Source: Emydura subglobosa (lineage: Eukaryota > Chordata > Testudines > Chelidae). From it: a stretch of 64,000 nt of DNA. The first letter of the stretch is position 1. Each line of letters starts with the position of its first letter. Where the stretch lies: assembly GCA_007922225.1 (NCBI GenBank), contig ML679966.1:36336793-36400792 (forward strand), read 5' to 3'. Positions 22,791 through 35,600 of the stretch are shown here, piece after piece. Made by a program: the position numbers and the translations under genes. The notes below the pieces were generated by a model, which saw nothing but the letters and a program-made list of their open reading frames with translations, did no database searches and was not told the DNA's origin.

Positions 22791-23256
22791 CCTTTGATTA
22801 TCCCATTCTATTCCATCTTCTGACAAGTTGCGGAAAAAGAAAGCCATCTCCAGATTACTGGCCTACTGAAAGTGTTTCCCTGAGTATGGAAGCTACATGA
22901 GATCTTGATGGATCACGTAAATAATTTTGTGTCTAGATGTATGAAGGAAGCATATGAGTTCCCCAAGAAAAATACTGTCAAAACCTTTACATATATTTCT
23001 CAGACAAAATGGTCTAATATAATGGTTCAATCAGACCCTGAAAAATATACTCTGACTGTTCATTACCATTGCCTCACCCAGCTTGTTCAGCCCTCCTTCT
23101 ATTCCTCTAGCTTCTTTCCCTTAGCTCCCAAATAATCTTGTGGTATGTACCCTACCACTACTCTTTCCAAGTGAAGCTTAAGGTAGTGGCTCACCAAACT
23201 GTGGAATTTCTCTTCCAGGAAGCAATATAGCATTTACCAGTGGGATCATGGGTTGC

Positions 23257-23775
23257 TGTAATGGGGGTGAAACCTCACCCAACCTCAATCATGATCAGGA
23301 AGGGATTAAAGGACCAGTTGGCACATTCACTTCACCTGGGTGATAATTACATAGCCACTTGTCAGCCAGACAAGGTGGGACTAAGGAAGGATTAGTTGAT
23401 AACTCAGAAGACACCTGGTCCTCATACATAGTCTGAAGAATGCAGTCAAAGGAAGAAGCTACAGAGAGCAGATAGGAAAGCTGGCTCCTGTTAAGGGCTG
23501 AGGAGCTAGAGATTGGTGGAGGGTAGAGGCCTCGGGAGGACTTACGTTAGGCAGGACAGTGCTCAAAACCAGTGCAAGAGAAAGACAGTGAAACCTTGGA
23601 AGAGAAATTGATTCTTTGGGACTATCTCTGGACATTTGGTTACCCCATCAGAGTTTGGAACTCTCCACTTCTCAGATGGAGGACTGAGTGGCATGCAAAG
23701 ACAGACAGCCTACAGACTGCATCGGAGATGAACACCCCTGCAATATTACACCGAGGGTGAGCACGCATCATTACA
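23257..23775. mobile_element. Solo LTR with TGTAATG/CATTACA ends
   Basis: The 519-bp element begins 'tgtaatgggg' and ends 'catcattaca'; the first and last 7 bases are perfect inverted repeats. Flanks are 'gttgc' (23252-23256) and 'cttgc' (23776-23780), a 4-of-5 match expected of an aged 5-bp target duplication. The interior is purine-rich with no coding frame. No internal retroviral part is attached. Confidence 0.72.
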
Positions 23776-23797
23776 CTTGCTCCTGAAGATGTCTGTG

Positions 23798-24475
23798 TGT
23801 GATGGGGTATTCAAATCACACACTGGGCCAGGAAGGAAGGGGTTAATAGTCTTCTCTGTCATGGTGGTGCAGTTGGCTCTGCTGTGCAACATCTGTGATA
23901 AGTGTCTGGTCTGAAGGGATGAAATAAGCAGAAGCGAAAGAGGCGGAAGAAGGGAGGGAGCAGATTTCATGGGGCTCGTTGCCATGGTAAAAGGAGGAGG
24001 TCTTTTGTAGGCCTAGGAGGGAGTTGGACTGGAGCCCTGAGAACTGCAGTCCACCTAAAAGAGAGAGAAGGAGCAATAGGGATTCCCTGAGGGGAAGAAG
24101 CATAGTCTGTAGCCTGAGTTTATCTCCACAATAAATGGAATGACTGGCCAAGTTTCCTGTAAATGCAGGGAAAGTCTGAGGACCAGATGTACATGGTGTT
24201 TTTCCTGAGTTCACATGTGTTTGAATGCTCGATGAATGGGAGAGACTTTCCAGGCCACCCTGAGGAAAGGGAAAGCCTGGGAATAGTGAGAAGGAGCACA
24301 ATGATTTTTGTGTGTCTGCAACTAAGCCCAGTCTATACCTCGCCCAAGGAGCTGACCTTTTGTTGAATGGAAAATTATCTTTTTGATAAAAGGGTTTTTC
24401 TTTCAAACCTCCTCCATGGCAAGTTTTCCTTTTGGTGGCTGCTGCTGTGGCTACTTTTGTCATAAGTTTCATATA
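23798..24475. mobile_element. LTR-like repeat, copy C
   Basis: It begins with 'tgtgatggggtat', an LTR-like start 23 bases after the preceding solo LTR. It continues with 'aggaaggaaggggttaa' (homologous to copy A) and the 'ctgagaactgcagtccacc' block (homologous to copy B). The 209-codon minus-strand open frame across it is Ser/Leu/Pro-rich, has no recognisable domain, and lies wholly within repeat, so it is not called as a gene. The right boundary is uncertain. Confidence 0.42.
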
Positions 24476-24720
24476 AGAATCACTGAGGCTGATGGCTATT
24501 TATGGGGGAATGGAAGAGGGTATAGCCTAATATCCATATCTGATTTTGGGAGATGAACAGAGACAGTAAAAAATAAAAGTCACCTGAACTGGAATCAAAC
24601 TTTTCTTGCCATTCTGTTCCTGCTTTGGAAGGGACTCTCTACATGTATCTTACTGCCTCAATAATGGAGACAATGACTTTATAGGGAACAGACTGCTTCA
24701 TTTTCCTCAAAATGTAAAAG

Positions 24721-24752
24721 GAGCTCTCTCTCTCTCTCGCTCTCTCTCTCCC
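24721..24752. repeat. (TC)n microsatellite
   Basis: A near-perfect CT dinucleotide run, broken once by 'cg'. It is polypyrimidine on + and polypurine on -. Confidence 0.92.
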
Positions 24753-24759
24753 TTCCTCC

Positions 24760-27700
24760 CCCTGGAGATATAAAACCCATTCAGGTGAGAGAGACATTCT
24801 ACAACTTGACACAGAGATAACTAGCATTTAAGTTCAGAGACAGGTTTATCTTGCCATGTGCAATTGCTCAAGTCTCAAACCTATACTGTGAAAGAGAGAC
24901 TGAAAGTCTGCTTAGGAGGGCTGTTTTCACTGTCAAGGCAAATGAGTATTACTTATCTTTTATTTCAGGATTTCTTCTCTTCTACTGTAACTTGCCAAGA
25001 CATAGGATTTTAATCACGATGTGACGAAGGACTTGGCTACTGCTAGTGATGGACAGTGACTTACAGACTCTGGGCCTGATCAACTCCCATGGAAGACAAT
25101 GGAGGGAAATGAAGAATTGTAATTTCCATCCAATAATAATGCAGCAAGCAAGTTGGTATGGACCAGCGATGGCACTGAGAGAACTGAATGGCCCAAAGGA
25201 AGAGGCCTGATGCTGTGGTTATTTGTGCTCTTTATAGTTAATAGTCAGCAACATAGATACAATATGTGAGTTTTCCCTTTACATTCTCAGTATAGTCTTG
25301 AGGAAACTGTTCCATAATCTTCCCAAAGATCACTTGGCTGATTAGGGTTTTTATTGATAATACTTAGCTCATGCTTTCATTTAGTTAGAAAAACACATTA
25401 ATTTATAAAATGGCAATCACTATAGGAGAAGGGGAGGGACGAATATCGTTGTGAGCTATATTTTACAAAGGTTTGTGAACTCAAACTAATTTTGCAAACC
25501 TAACAGACCAGTCAGAGGTTTGGAAAATCTTCAGGCATTGCCCATCTTTAGCCTGATTATATTAATTATTGAAGGCAATCCTAACTCAAGAACAAGTTGA
25601 GTTAACTGATAAGTGATTTAGGACACTTTGGGATAATTGTGCCTTCATATATAATAGTTTGTTATGTAACTATCTAAATTATTACTGAGCTGTGAAATCC
25701 CACTGACTTCAGTGAAATTGCATTGTCCTTACAAAAAGAATTCAACCATTGATCTAAATTCACACGTGATGCAAGAGAGTGCATCCCCAATTGTTCCCAC
25801 AAAGTCACATCCACTTATGTCAGGTCTGAATTTAGCTCATTGTCTTTAAGAACAGAGAACCCCATGAACAAGGATTTCAAAGCTTTGGCACCCTACTAAG
25901 TGGTATCTATTAATATTGCATTGTCCTTGAAACCTATGTGACATGACATCAGTCAGGACCGGTTCTAAGCCACATTATCAGACACATGGGAAGGATGAGG
26001 GGTAAGCACTTGCTTTGGTTAGAAGAGATCATTAAAGTAAAATGGAGTTGAACAGCACTGATTCCTGCAATCTTACTTTTGTGTTGGCTGAGAAAACTGG
26101 CAGTTTGTACTAAGAATTGCAGCATCTTTGTGAATAAATTAGGGTGGTTTTGCTATTTATGACCATCAATGTTCAATGTTATATTTACAGGAGCAACTAT
26201 AGGTATATATTTGTACATAAAATAGAATAGTATAATTTTGTGGACGCCCACATCTCTGCTAACAGATAAATTGCTTAGATATTGCTAATAAAATATCACT
26301 ATTTATCAGTTCTTGCTATGCTGTGATATCTTAGTGATTGCCTGATACTTCAGTGTAGTAGCAGTTGTCAAGTGTTGACTTGTTTTAAAATGGCTGTTCC
26401 TGAACTGTGTGAAGTCATGACAGTAACATCTGTGCTGACAAAATAAGCAGACCTGGAAAGAGAAAGCAATTCTGCATTACTAGAATGAGCTTTCCACTAC
26501 ACCTGCAAGCCTGTTTCTTTCTCTCTTCTCCACTCAAAGTCTTCAAAGAGATGATCTGTGATAACATGAAACCCTGTGGAAATTCATATCTGTTTATCTC
26601 CAATAGATTTAGTGAAAGCAAAGGTACAGGGGGGAAAATGCCTCTCTCTTTTTTTGTGGAGAAGAGCTTTCCAAAATAGCCATAGAAATACAAATGTTTG
26701 TATCGCTGTCACACTTTCTGGCTATTTGTGGGATTTAGTAATACCAATCATGGACGTAAATGGAAGCAATAACCATTTTAAACATGATTTGAATGCCTTT
26801 CCTTTATAATACTAATAACTCATTTACATTTTTAACAATTTAAGTTGTTCCTGTAGTCATGGTAGGATACTAAAGAATATCTCAGAGCTATAGTTTTGAC
26901 TCCACAGATTAATATTCTTTCCTTTTTTATGATACTTTGCTTTCTTGGCACAACTGGTAAATATTTAAAAATATACTAGCTAAGGGAGTGTATTGTATGT
27001 TGCAATTTAATTTCTCTTCACACTGCTTAGATGGCTTTTTTGTCGTGCTCTGTGTAGGTACTATATACATAAATGTACAGTATTTGTCAAAGTTACTGAT
27101 GTCTGGCAAGAGCTGGTGGAGCAGACGTATGTAAATAACATGGGATCATCCACACTGGACAGCTATAACAAAGCAGCCTTCATTAATCTTTTTTAAATAA
27201 CATTTTCTGACCCGCAGTGAAAAGCATGGAAGACTTATAGCAGTTTGATCAGTGCCAGGTGCATTACAAGGAAAATACAGATATAATTTATCCCTTTATA
27301 CCCAGTCCTGATCCAGAGTGGCCTTTTCTGACAATTGCAGGAATATGTTTCAGCCAGCATAACAAAAACAAAAATAAAAAAATCCACCTCACTTGAATTG
27401 ATAGCATTTGTTTTTAACTTTGTTTTTAGCATCTTCTGTAATGTGGACAATCAAAACCCACCATGCTTTGTGCTGTATCTCTTCTGTTGGGAAAGAGACT
27501 ACTTCAGCCTCCAGGACTGTTCAGCCATGTCACCTCCTCTCCACACTAACCTCCCTTTAAAGAGATAAAGTTAAAACCTCTAAGTCTGTCCTGTTTGAAA
27601 TCTTTACCCTCTCTTAACAAACAAAGTAAGTGAGGTGTCTATTACACTTCCTTCTCTCATCTCTCCTGCCTTATTTCCCCTCACGTTCATCCCTTTTATG

Positions 27701-27795
27701 GCCTCCATTCCATCCTCCTTGCACCCTAGGGAGCTTGAGGAGGGACTGTCCTCTGGGACAGTGTATTTTCATACAGCCTGTTACTCAAGGCAGTA
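24760..27795. other. No recognisable gene
   Basis: About 3 kb without a supported coding region. Short open frames on both strands around 26.4-26.8 kb and 27.2-27.6 kb overlap each other and show no conserved motif or convincing splice structure. Traces of the dispersed palindromic repeat occur at about 25085 and 25690-25700 ('cccactgacttcagtg'). Confidence 0.45.
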
Positions 27796-27800
27796 TCTAA

Positions 27801-28116
27801 GGCCTTATCTATGCTAGCACTTATGCCAGCAAAACTTTCATCGATCAGGGGTCTGGAAAAAACACACACTGAGTGATATAAGTTTTGCCAGCATAAATGC
27901 TTGTGTAGCCGCATTATGTCGAGGGGAGAGATCTCCCGCTGACATAATAAAACCACCTAAACTAGCGGCAGTAGCTATGTCGCTGGGAGAGCATCTCCCA
28001 CTGACAGCACTGATCACACAAGCGCTTATACTGGCAAAACTTACTGTCGCTTGGGGGATGTTTTTTTCACACCCCTGAGCAACAAACGTTTTGCCGGCAT
28101 AAATGCTAGTATAGTC
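27801..28116. mobile_element. Harbinger-type MITE, long imperfect palindrome
   Basis: It starts 'ggccttatctatgctagcac' and ends 'aaatgctagtatagtc', an inverted pair. Pairing extends inward: 'ttatgccagcaaaactt' on the left faces 'aacgttttgccggcataaat' on the right, and 'gagatctcccgctgac' faces or repeats 'gagcatctcccactgac' in the middle. TAA lies before and TTA after, a likely eroded 3-bp target duplication. There is no coding capacity. The long palindrome suggests strong hairpin formation. Confidence 0.75.
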
Positions 28117-28589
28117 TTAGTGAGAATCTAGTGCTTACTGTCTAAACATTGTTACTTATATAAGAAATAATTGCTGGTGTAGAAATTACTGCAATTTCTA
28201 GACTATTAAGAGAACATATACAGGATCAGTGGCATATCTAATCTATGCAGTCCCATAGGGAGGCCCCATGCTCCACAGCTGACCAGAAAGCCATAGCATT
28301 ATCTATCCATGGGTCTGCCCAAGAGGCTGCTGAGAGAAGGAGGCATAGAGCTAGCATAGCTGACTCTTCAGCCAGGGAAGCCCTCATACTGGGTGAATTC
28401 CCAGCTGCCAGAACAGTGCAAAGAAATTTTAATCACAGGCCAATCTGGTCCTGAGAACTGGGGCACTTCCACAGATCCATTATTTTGAAGTTTGTTATAA
28501 ATACAGTACAGATGCATTTCCACGTGAAAATAAATACTGTACAAACTTTGTTTTGAAATGTTAACCTACACATTTGTCAGATGTAACTA

Positions 28590-28701
28590 GGGTGACCAGA
28601 TGTCCCAATTTTATAGGGACAGTCCTGATATTCAGGGCTTTTTCTTGTATTACCTATTACCCCCGACCCTCCGATTTTTCACATTTGCTATTTGGTCACC
28701 C
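28590..28701. mobile_element. Short TIR element (112 bp), TA target site
   Basis: The ends are 'gggtgacca' and, inverted, 'tggtcaccc', with TA immediately outside each end (28588-28589 and 28702-28703). The internal sequence 'atgtcccaattttataggga' is one I recognise as a very common turtle repeat. The TA flank suggests mobilisation by a Tc1/mariner-like transposase, but this is inferred from the target only. Confidence 0.8.
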
Positions 28702-28739
28702 TAGATATAACATTACACATCTCCACACAGCAGCAGTTA

Positions 28740-29110
28740 GAACCTGCAAGGCTGGAACCTAGGGCCATAGGCTTTAGGGCCGCTCATGCCTCTGCATCAC
28801 CACAAGAAGCTTAGGGTAGGCTCCTGTTGGAGGACCCAGTGAGGCTGGGCTCGGCAGGAAGTACCACCTAGCAGGACCTGAGTGGCAGCCTCTGACAGCT
28901 CTCTGATTGGCTGATACCAGTGTATAAACCAGGAAGCCATGAAGGGAAGCTGTCTGAGCAACAATGTAGACTGCCTGTCTGCCTCTGCTGCGGACCTGAT
29001 GCCTGACTCTTGGTTTGCTCTCTGGCCTATCTGAACTCTGACCACCTGGTTCCTTGTAACAAGTTCTTAACTTGTTCTTAAGGACTCCTGATCTATATTT
29101 CATGTTGGAG
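28740..29110 (+). mobile_element. LTR-like element, plus orientation
   Basis: A CAAT-like 'ctgattggctgatacc' is followed after a short gap by 'gtgtataaacc', a TATA box (about 28920), then a transcribed-looking region. The layout is that of an LTR promoter on +. It is homologous to the minus-strand LTR at 18930-19600. The 109-codon minus frame is antisense to the repeat and not a gene. Exact ends were not found. Confidence 0.5.
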
Positions 29111-32100
29111 TTCTCTCTGGATGGGGCAAGTAATTAAACCAGAATAGAAATTAGACAATTAATTTTCTGATAGAAATGTACAGCATTTGCCATCTTACAA
29201 ATACAATCCCACACTGGAGACTGTAAATAACTTATGCCACATTCAGACTTTTTTTAATATTGTAGAAATCTTCTAAAAGTTTGATGATGAAATGAATTCA
29301 AAACTTACATATAATGGGTAATAAAATCTCTTCCCCTGTGGACCCAGGAAAGATTTGATGTACTGTATGAGAGGGCATTTCAGAGGTAGAGCACCTTCTA
29401 GACAGCCTGCCATGTTTTATGAGATCTTACTGCTTCCCCTCATCTTACTTTTTCTGTGATGGAAGAGTCTAATAAATTTTTCCCACTAAAATTTGGGAAA
29501 TTTAGTGTTTCTGGTGCCAGATCACGGACATCAGAGAGTGAAAGCAATTCTCACGTTGCATTGATACTAGTTTGATCGACTATCAAAACTGCTGCTTTTG
29601 AAGTTTTCAGAAACCTTTTAATCTCTTCCTATAATTTTTCTGATATATTTGCATTTCAACTTCCCCTCAGGCTTTAGAGACTAACTGAATTCTATCATCT
29701 CTAATGCTCTATCGAAACCCACTTCATTCTCTATCATTATATATATTTAAGAAAAAAAAAGTTAACAAGAACTCTCTAATGCAATGGCTTTACCTCACCC
29801 TGCTATTTCACTAGATAATAATTAACATAAGTAAAGAATTCAAGGAGACAAACATCTCCAATTGGTGTACAACACTGATTAATTGGTCTAGCGTTTATAT
29901 TTAATTCCACTGAATTGTTCAAAGGAGGTAATTATTTTTCCCAGCCTCTTTTCTTGGGGAAACTGGAAGAAGAGTAATATGTGGAGATACAACTTGTCAA
30001 CTAATATTTACCAAACACTATACCTCATGATCCAGGAATGAAAAGGTGCTAGCTGGAACCTTGTATCTGAAAGAAATATTGGTGGAAGACCTTTAAGGAT
30101 TGAAGAATAGCTTCTGAGGGTGGATGGGGAGAACTTTAATAACCATTTATCTAATGTGAAAGAACAGATAATTAAGCAGTAACTATGAAATTCTAAACCC
30201 CTGAAAGGGCAGATTTTGTAAAATAACTTAATTCCTAGAGATTGGGGGATAGCTTGTGCGTATCCAAACCAGTGAAGGAATTTATTGGGCGATAGAACTA
30301 TTTAGGTACATTATCATAGACCTACGGCCACCACTCAGAAATGGACTCCAAAAAAAGGATAACTGTTAATGTAGAGGAGGAAAGGCCTTTGAAACTAAAC
30401 TGCGACATTCAGACACTCTGATTTTAATATTAGGGACTACAATTTAAATCTTTTGCTACAACCTTTTGAAATACCTCAAAGCAATAAGAAATGAGATGAC
30501 TTACCAGCCCTGGACATTTCCCATTTATACATTAATTAGTGGTGAATAATTGACCTAATGGTGCAGGGGAGGGGGAGCTTCGCTGTGATTTTAATAGTCA
30601 CACAGATTTTTTTTTCCATTTCAGTGATATAAATCATCCACACATTACATAAAATTGAGACCTGTGACAGCTAAGATTTACACGTGAATTGATATGTGAT
30701 CTGAAATGTTGTGTACTGTATCCCAAGGCATTTAACTGTAGATCAAGTTTTTTCCCCAAATAACTTTATTTTTTCATAAGATACTTCCACTTTATACTAT
30801 ATTTCTGTAGCTAAGTGAAGGGTTGCATAAACATACACATATACAAAGGTATCCTGATGTCACATGTTTGACCAATGTATAGATGTTATTTTTCTGAGTA
30901 ACTCTGAGGTTAAATCAGGTGTGTCCATGTAGCTCCAGACAAGTTGTACAAGAGGGGTGGAATATCTCCCCTGGGTATGGTTAGAGGCCCTGCAGAAATA
31001 CCCTAAGAAGAGCCATATTTTGGGAAAAAGCATAGCTTTATTTGCTATAGTTTTTTGTGTTGCCAATGAAGTCAAACCCCAAGACAGGATTGAGTTTGGA
31101 CTATATACAATAGATGTGTATTCTATTTGAAGAAAGGTGGAAATTCCACCTACTTACAGTAACATATGTATTACATCAGGTTTATATGTGTAAAATATAT
31201 ATATATAATATTCTGAGTATGTGGTTCGTCTGTATATATACACACACATACTGCTTGTACAGGTGCCAGTTTTATCATCAACTTTAAACATTTAAATTAC
31301 ACTGACCACTTTTTATAAAATTAATATTTTTTCTTTCATGTGGGAAATTAAAAAAGCTAAAAGACTAGATTTGGACATCAAATTTAAAGGTAAAGAGCTG
31401 GTATTAAATATAAATGGGCCTGACTGAAAATGGGCTACTTAGCTCTCAGTGGGTGCTTTGCATATTTAAAATATGTTGACAAATGCAAGGAAAATCCAAT
31501 AATGGGGAAGCCCATCTACACACCAAGCAGAGAATGCAATACCTAGAAAAAATCAGAGGGCAAAAGAAACTTGATAGTGAAACTGATGTTAAAGGGAATG
31601 AGTAGGATGACTTGGCTGGTCAAAAGGAGATGGGAACCTTAGAGACTTCTGACTGATAGGAAAGCCTCCTTTTCATCAGTATTTACAACTGTCACATTGC
31701 ATTCACCTACCTGCCCAAAAGAAAGGATTCTTGAGAAAAACTGTACAAAAATGGTGCACTCTTGGGCATATTGTGAGAGATATCATTACCTCCCACATAG
31801 GAGGATGACTTAGATTGAAGCTTTCCAAAACCAGGGAATGCAGAGACCAGGGATCTTTACTTTCCCCATATGTCCTTAGTTCTACGTGGTCTCCCAAAAA
31901 TACCCCATTACAAACCAATACTCAAAACACAATATCAAAAAGTGAAATGTTGATGTTCTGATTTCTTTATGGTTTTCTGCCATTTACCTGTGTTTACTTT
32001 TTTGGTACATTGTATCTGATTGAATCCTAGAGCTATAAAGGTCAGTAATTAGCAGAGGTACCCTAGCGCTGAACTTTGTAACTACCTGGGTCACTAACAC

Positions 32101-34980
32101 TCAAGGGAAAAAATAAACATACACATATAGTGAGGATGATTGCTGTAATGAGATAGTTTGCAGTTAAGTTTTGGTATCTGATTAATTCAAAATAGCATAT
32201 ATGGAATGATCAAATGACTAACCGAACGCTGCACATGGTTATATTTTGTTATTAAACTTGCATCCTAGGAAGATAATAGCAATCACTAGGTAAAGCAGAG
32301 TTACAGTACTGTGAGAATTCATTGTCATTCCTTGAAACTTTTGTGAATTTATTTACAGTGCAAAAAAAAAAAAAAAAGGGTGATAGAAAACAAATGCTCT
32401 GAGATCAGAACTAGGCCCTTTGTTAACTTGCCAATAAAGTATACTATATTTATGGTTCAATAATTATACACAAAGTACATTCATTTCATAAGTGTCAACA
32501 GCCAGTGTGTGTTAAATATTTCTGTTAGCGCTCCTGACCTTTGGTTTCCTTCTTCACTTCCCAGCTCAGCCTTCATCTTTAATGTTCTGTTACAACTCAT
32601 CTTATAACTCTGCTTGCTAGCTGGATGCTATTATATTTGAGTTTGCCTAATAATAGTATGACATTCTGAGTCTTAACAAATATGTATGTTGAACTTACAT
32701 GCATAAGACTTGACACATATCATCATTTATTTAATTACATACAACAAAGCATTTTTAAAAGGTTGCTTGATACTTGCCATTATAATTAAGGTTACATTGG
32801 GATGTCTTATAAATCTCTACTACCACATACTGATATCTTCTTAAAAATTCTCCTTTAGGGCTGAAATTGTCCATGCCTCTTCTCAGGCTAGAGGTAAATG
32901 TACTTGGAAAGTTAGAGGAAATTCCCTTTCTAAGTGACTGCAGAGGGATATGTCATAGGAGGGGGGTGATAGTGACTCTTCAGTTAAGATTGCCTAATCA
33001 TTGTAATAATCTATTTTCAATTGCTTATAGCTTTAACATAGTTTAACCATTCAGCCTGAAATGTTAAAGAAAGTAGTGATCCAGAGTAACTTGACTGACA
33101 TAGCTTCAATTACTCCAGACCTACATCAGTGTAGCTAAGAGCAGAATTTGGCTTAGAGTCTATTGGATAATACAACTGAGGATAACAAAAGAGAAGATGA
33201 GAGTTAAATTTGTATAAAAGTCTGAAAATGTTATCCTGGGCTATTTGTGCTTCCAGCTCTTCCTTCATGTTCTCTGCAGCCCCAAGTTCCACTACAGTCA
33301 CTCAAATAACCTTACAGAGGATCAACAAGCATTGAAGCACAATGTAAAAGAGCTACACTAAATGACACAAGCAAAGAAGAGTTCAAAAAATATCTGTATC
33401 GGTGTCAAACATAGTCCTCAGGAGCTCTCTATGCTTCAATATTATCCAGAACCTGTTTCCTATTCGGCATCCTGGAAGACATATGTTTTGCATTCACTGC
33501 AAGTGCTCCACTTATCTTAGTATGTGAAAGCTGCTTCCTAGCCTTTATTATGAAACCTTTTATCTACTGGTTGCAATGCACATCAGTTTGCTCGTATTCC
33601 TCGGACCCACATTATGGTAAATCCTAATTACAATCATTATTGTAACATTTCCCCCATCTTCTCTCCTGCAGCCAATACTCTAGCTTTGTCCTGGAGGTTA
33701 AAAGCCTCATCATTATAGCTCACAATGCCAGGGCTGCCATCATGTCTGTTTGACTATGATCAGCCTCCATTTTTTAAATGGAATCATTTTCTGCCAACAC
33801 TCACACAGAAGCACAGCCAAAGGGGTGAAGAGGGGGGAGAGGGAGCTTGTTTTATTTCTGTCTTATCTTAAATCCATTTTTTTTAAAAAAAGCAAACAAA
33901 CAAGATTGCTTTGTAATAACTATTCTGAGGTCAAACCCGAAAGCCATTTCTTAGTTTTGCCTGAGTAAAAACTATCATTGGCTTATATGCGTGTTTTGCC
34001 TGAGTAAGGACTTAAGATTCTGAAATATGGTTTGATCTTGTATGAGTTATGTATATAGCTAACTTAATAAACTGTGTCTTTAAAATATGACTAACCTTAT
34101 GCTGCAAGGAGCATCTCTTATTGGTAATAAATATTCTACTTCTAATTTAATAGTCACTATAACTCATAAAACTCTTATCCCCTTACAATCAATGTATTTT
34201 GATGCATGTTGGTTAAAGCTCCTTCAATTCATTACTTTGCACGTAACTGCAAAAAAAAAAAAATCTAAATTATAAACCTCTTCAAACAGGCCCCTGTAAG
34301 GTCAGAGATGTAGGTATCTGTATGCCATGGCACATGACTTCATTTCCTGGAGGGAACATTTCCTATGGCAACTGGAATTGGTTTTATTCTTTCTCAATCC
34401 TTTCACTTGGTCCAAGTGCACAGAGACATAGTCTGGAAGATTATGGGTTCAGCTGCACCTGGCCTTGTGCAGGTGCAAACATGGGAGGTGAGGAGAAGAC
34501 ACAAGGTGCCATCTCCCCTATTCCACTGTACAGAGAGCACAACTCCCTTATGTCTAACAGTGACAGAGTCCCCTGAGGTGTTAGGAAGAGATGGGGGTGG
34601 GGGAGAGTGACTTAAGGGGTAGGGCCCGCTATAGAGCAGCCAGCAGCCTTAGCACTGTGCAGGGTGGGGAAGAAAGGTGCTCTTGCCATAACCTGACAGA
34701 ATGATTGAGACAGTACTCCCCTATACTCTCCTCGAGGTATTATGCCTGCACGATGCATCCTATCTCCAGGAGCATTGCCCCCAGCTGAAGCCTGTGCTTT
34801 AAAGACACTAAGGTATTTTACGGCAGAGTCCTTTACTCTAAGTTGTCCAAGGTAACAAAAGTCCAACTCATCCTATGACATGAAATTGCTTGTAAAAGTT
34901 AAAGGCAGAGACTGAATTATCCAAACAAAAATGTCTACAGATACCATCCAATATTGCTAAGATTGTGTTTGATAAGCAAA
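29111..34980. other. Repeat-poor, gene-free AT-rich stretch
   Basis: Nearly 6 kb with almost no recognisable transposon. Simple sequence includes an AT/GT-rich patch at 31195-31250 and an A15-17 run at about 32360-32376. Short open frames have no conserved signature. At 33110-33150 'gacctacatcagtgtagcta' is a fragment of a common reptilian repeat. The rest is unassigned and could include intronic or conserved noncoding sequence. Confidence 0.45.
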
Positions 34981-35029
34981 ATGAGTACAGACCCAGAAAT
35001 TAATGGGACAAAATTGGTGTGTTGAAATT

Positions 35030-35600
35030 AGGCCCAATTGATGGATAAAAGAACAAGGGAATGGACTATTTCACCCATCATCCTCTTTTGGGGTCCTTAA
35101 AAGAGAGACTTTGGGGAGAATCAGCTGATCAGCTAATGGGTAGACTGAAAGGAGTGAGTTTCATCATTATGGCTGCTACACACACCATATCCCAGGACTT
35201 TGAGCTTCACTATGACACCACTGGCTCTTTGTCATCCTGAAGAGAAAGACATCCTGACCAGACTGAGCCAGAGAGAGTGAACTGATGACATCACCACTGC
35301 ACTTGCTTTGGCTGGATCTCTAACATCACCTGGGGTATAAGGCTTTAGTTTTTGTTGCTGCTCCTGCCCATGTGTGTCCTTTTCCTTCTCTACCTTATTT
35401 CTTCTCTTTCCTTGCTTTCTCTTTTTGCCTTCTATTTAGTCAGAATCTGGCTTAGTTGGCCAACACTGTCTCTTTTGCAAAACTGATGTGAGTTAGTGAC
35501 CAAAGAGACACCTAAAAACAGTATCCTAAACAGCCAGATGCTGGTACAAAGTATACCAGGTCTTAGAGAGAGAGGTAAGACTGTGTGCTAGGCCAGTGTT
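35030..35600 (+). mobile_element. Possible LTR, plus orientation
   Basis: 'tggggtataaggctttag' at about 35332 is a TATA-like promoter element, preceded by a GC-richer region and followed by a long pyrimidine tract (35375-35435) and 'ggccaacactgtctctt'. This order (promoter, then a T/C-rich R-U5-like region) resembles a turtle retroviral LTR family. Ends and target duplication were not determined. Confidence 0.35.

Noticed and set aside
23843..24472. 209-codon minus-strand open frame
   Set aside because: It is antisense to an LTR-like repeat with homologues at 20.4 and 22.4 kb. Ser/Leu-rich, no motif, no splice or poly(A) context.
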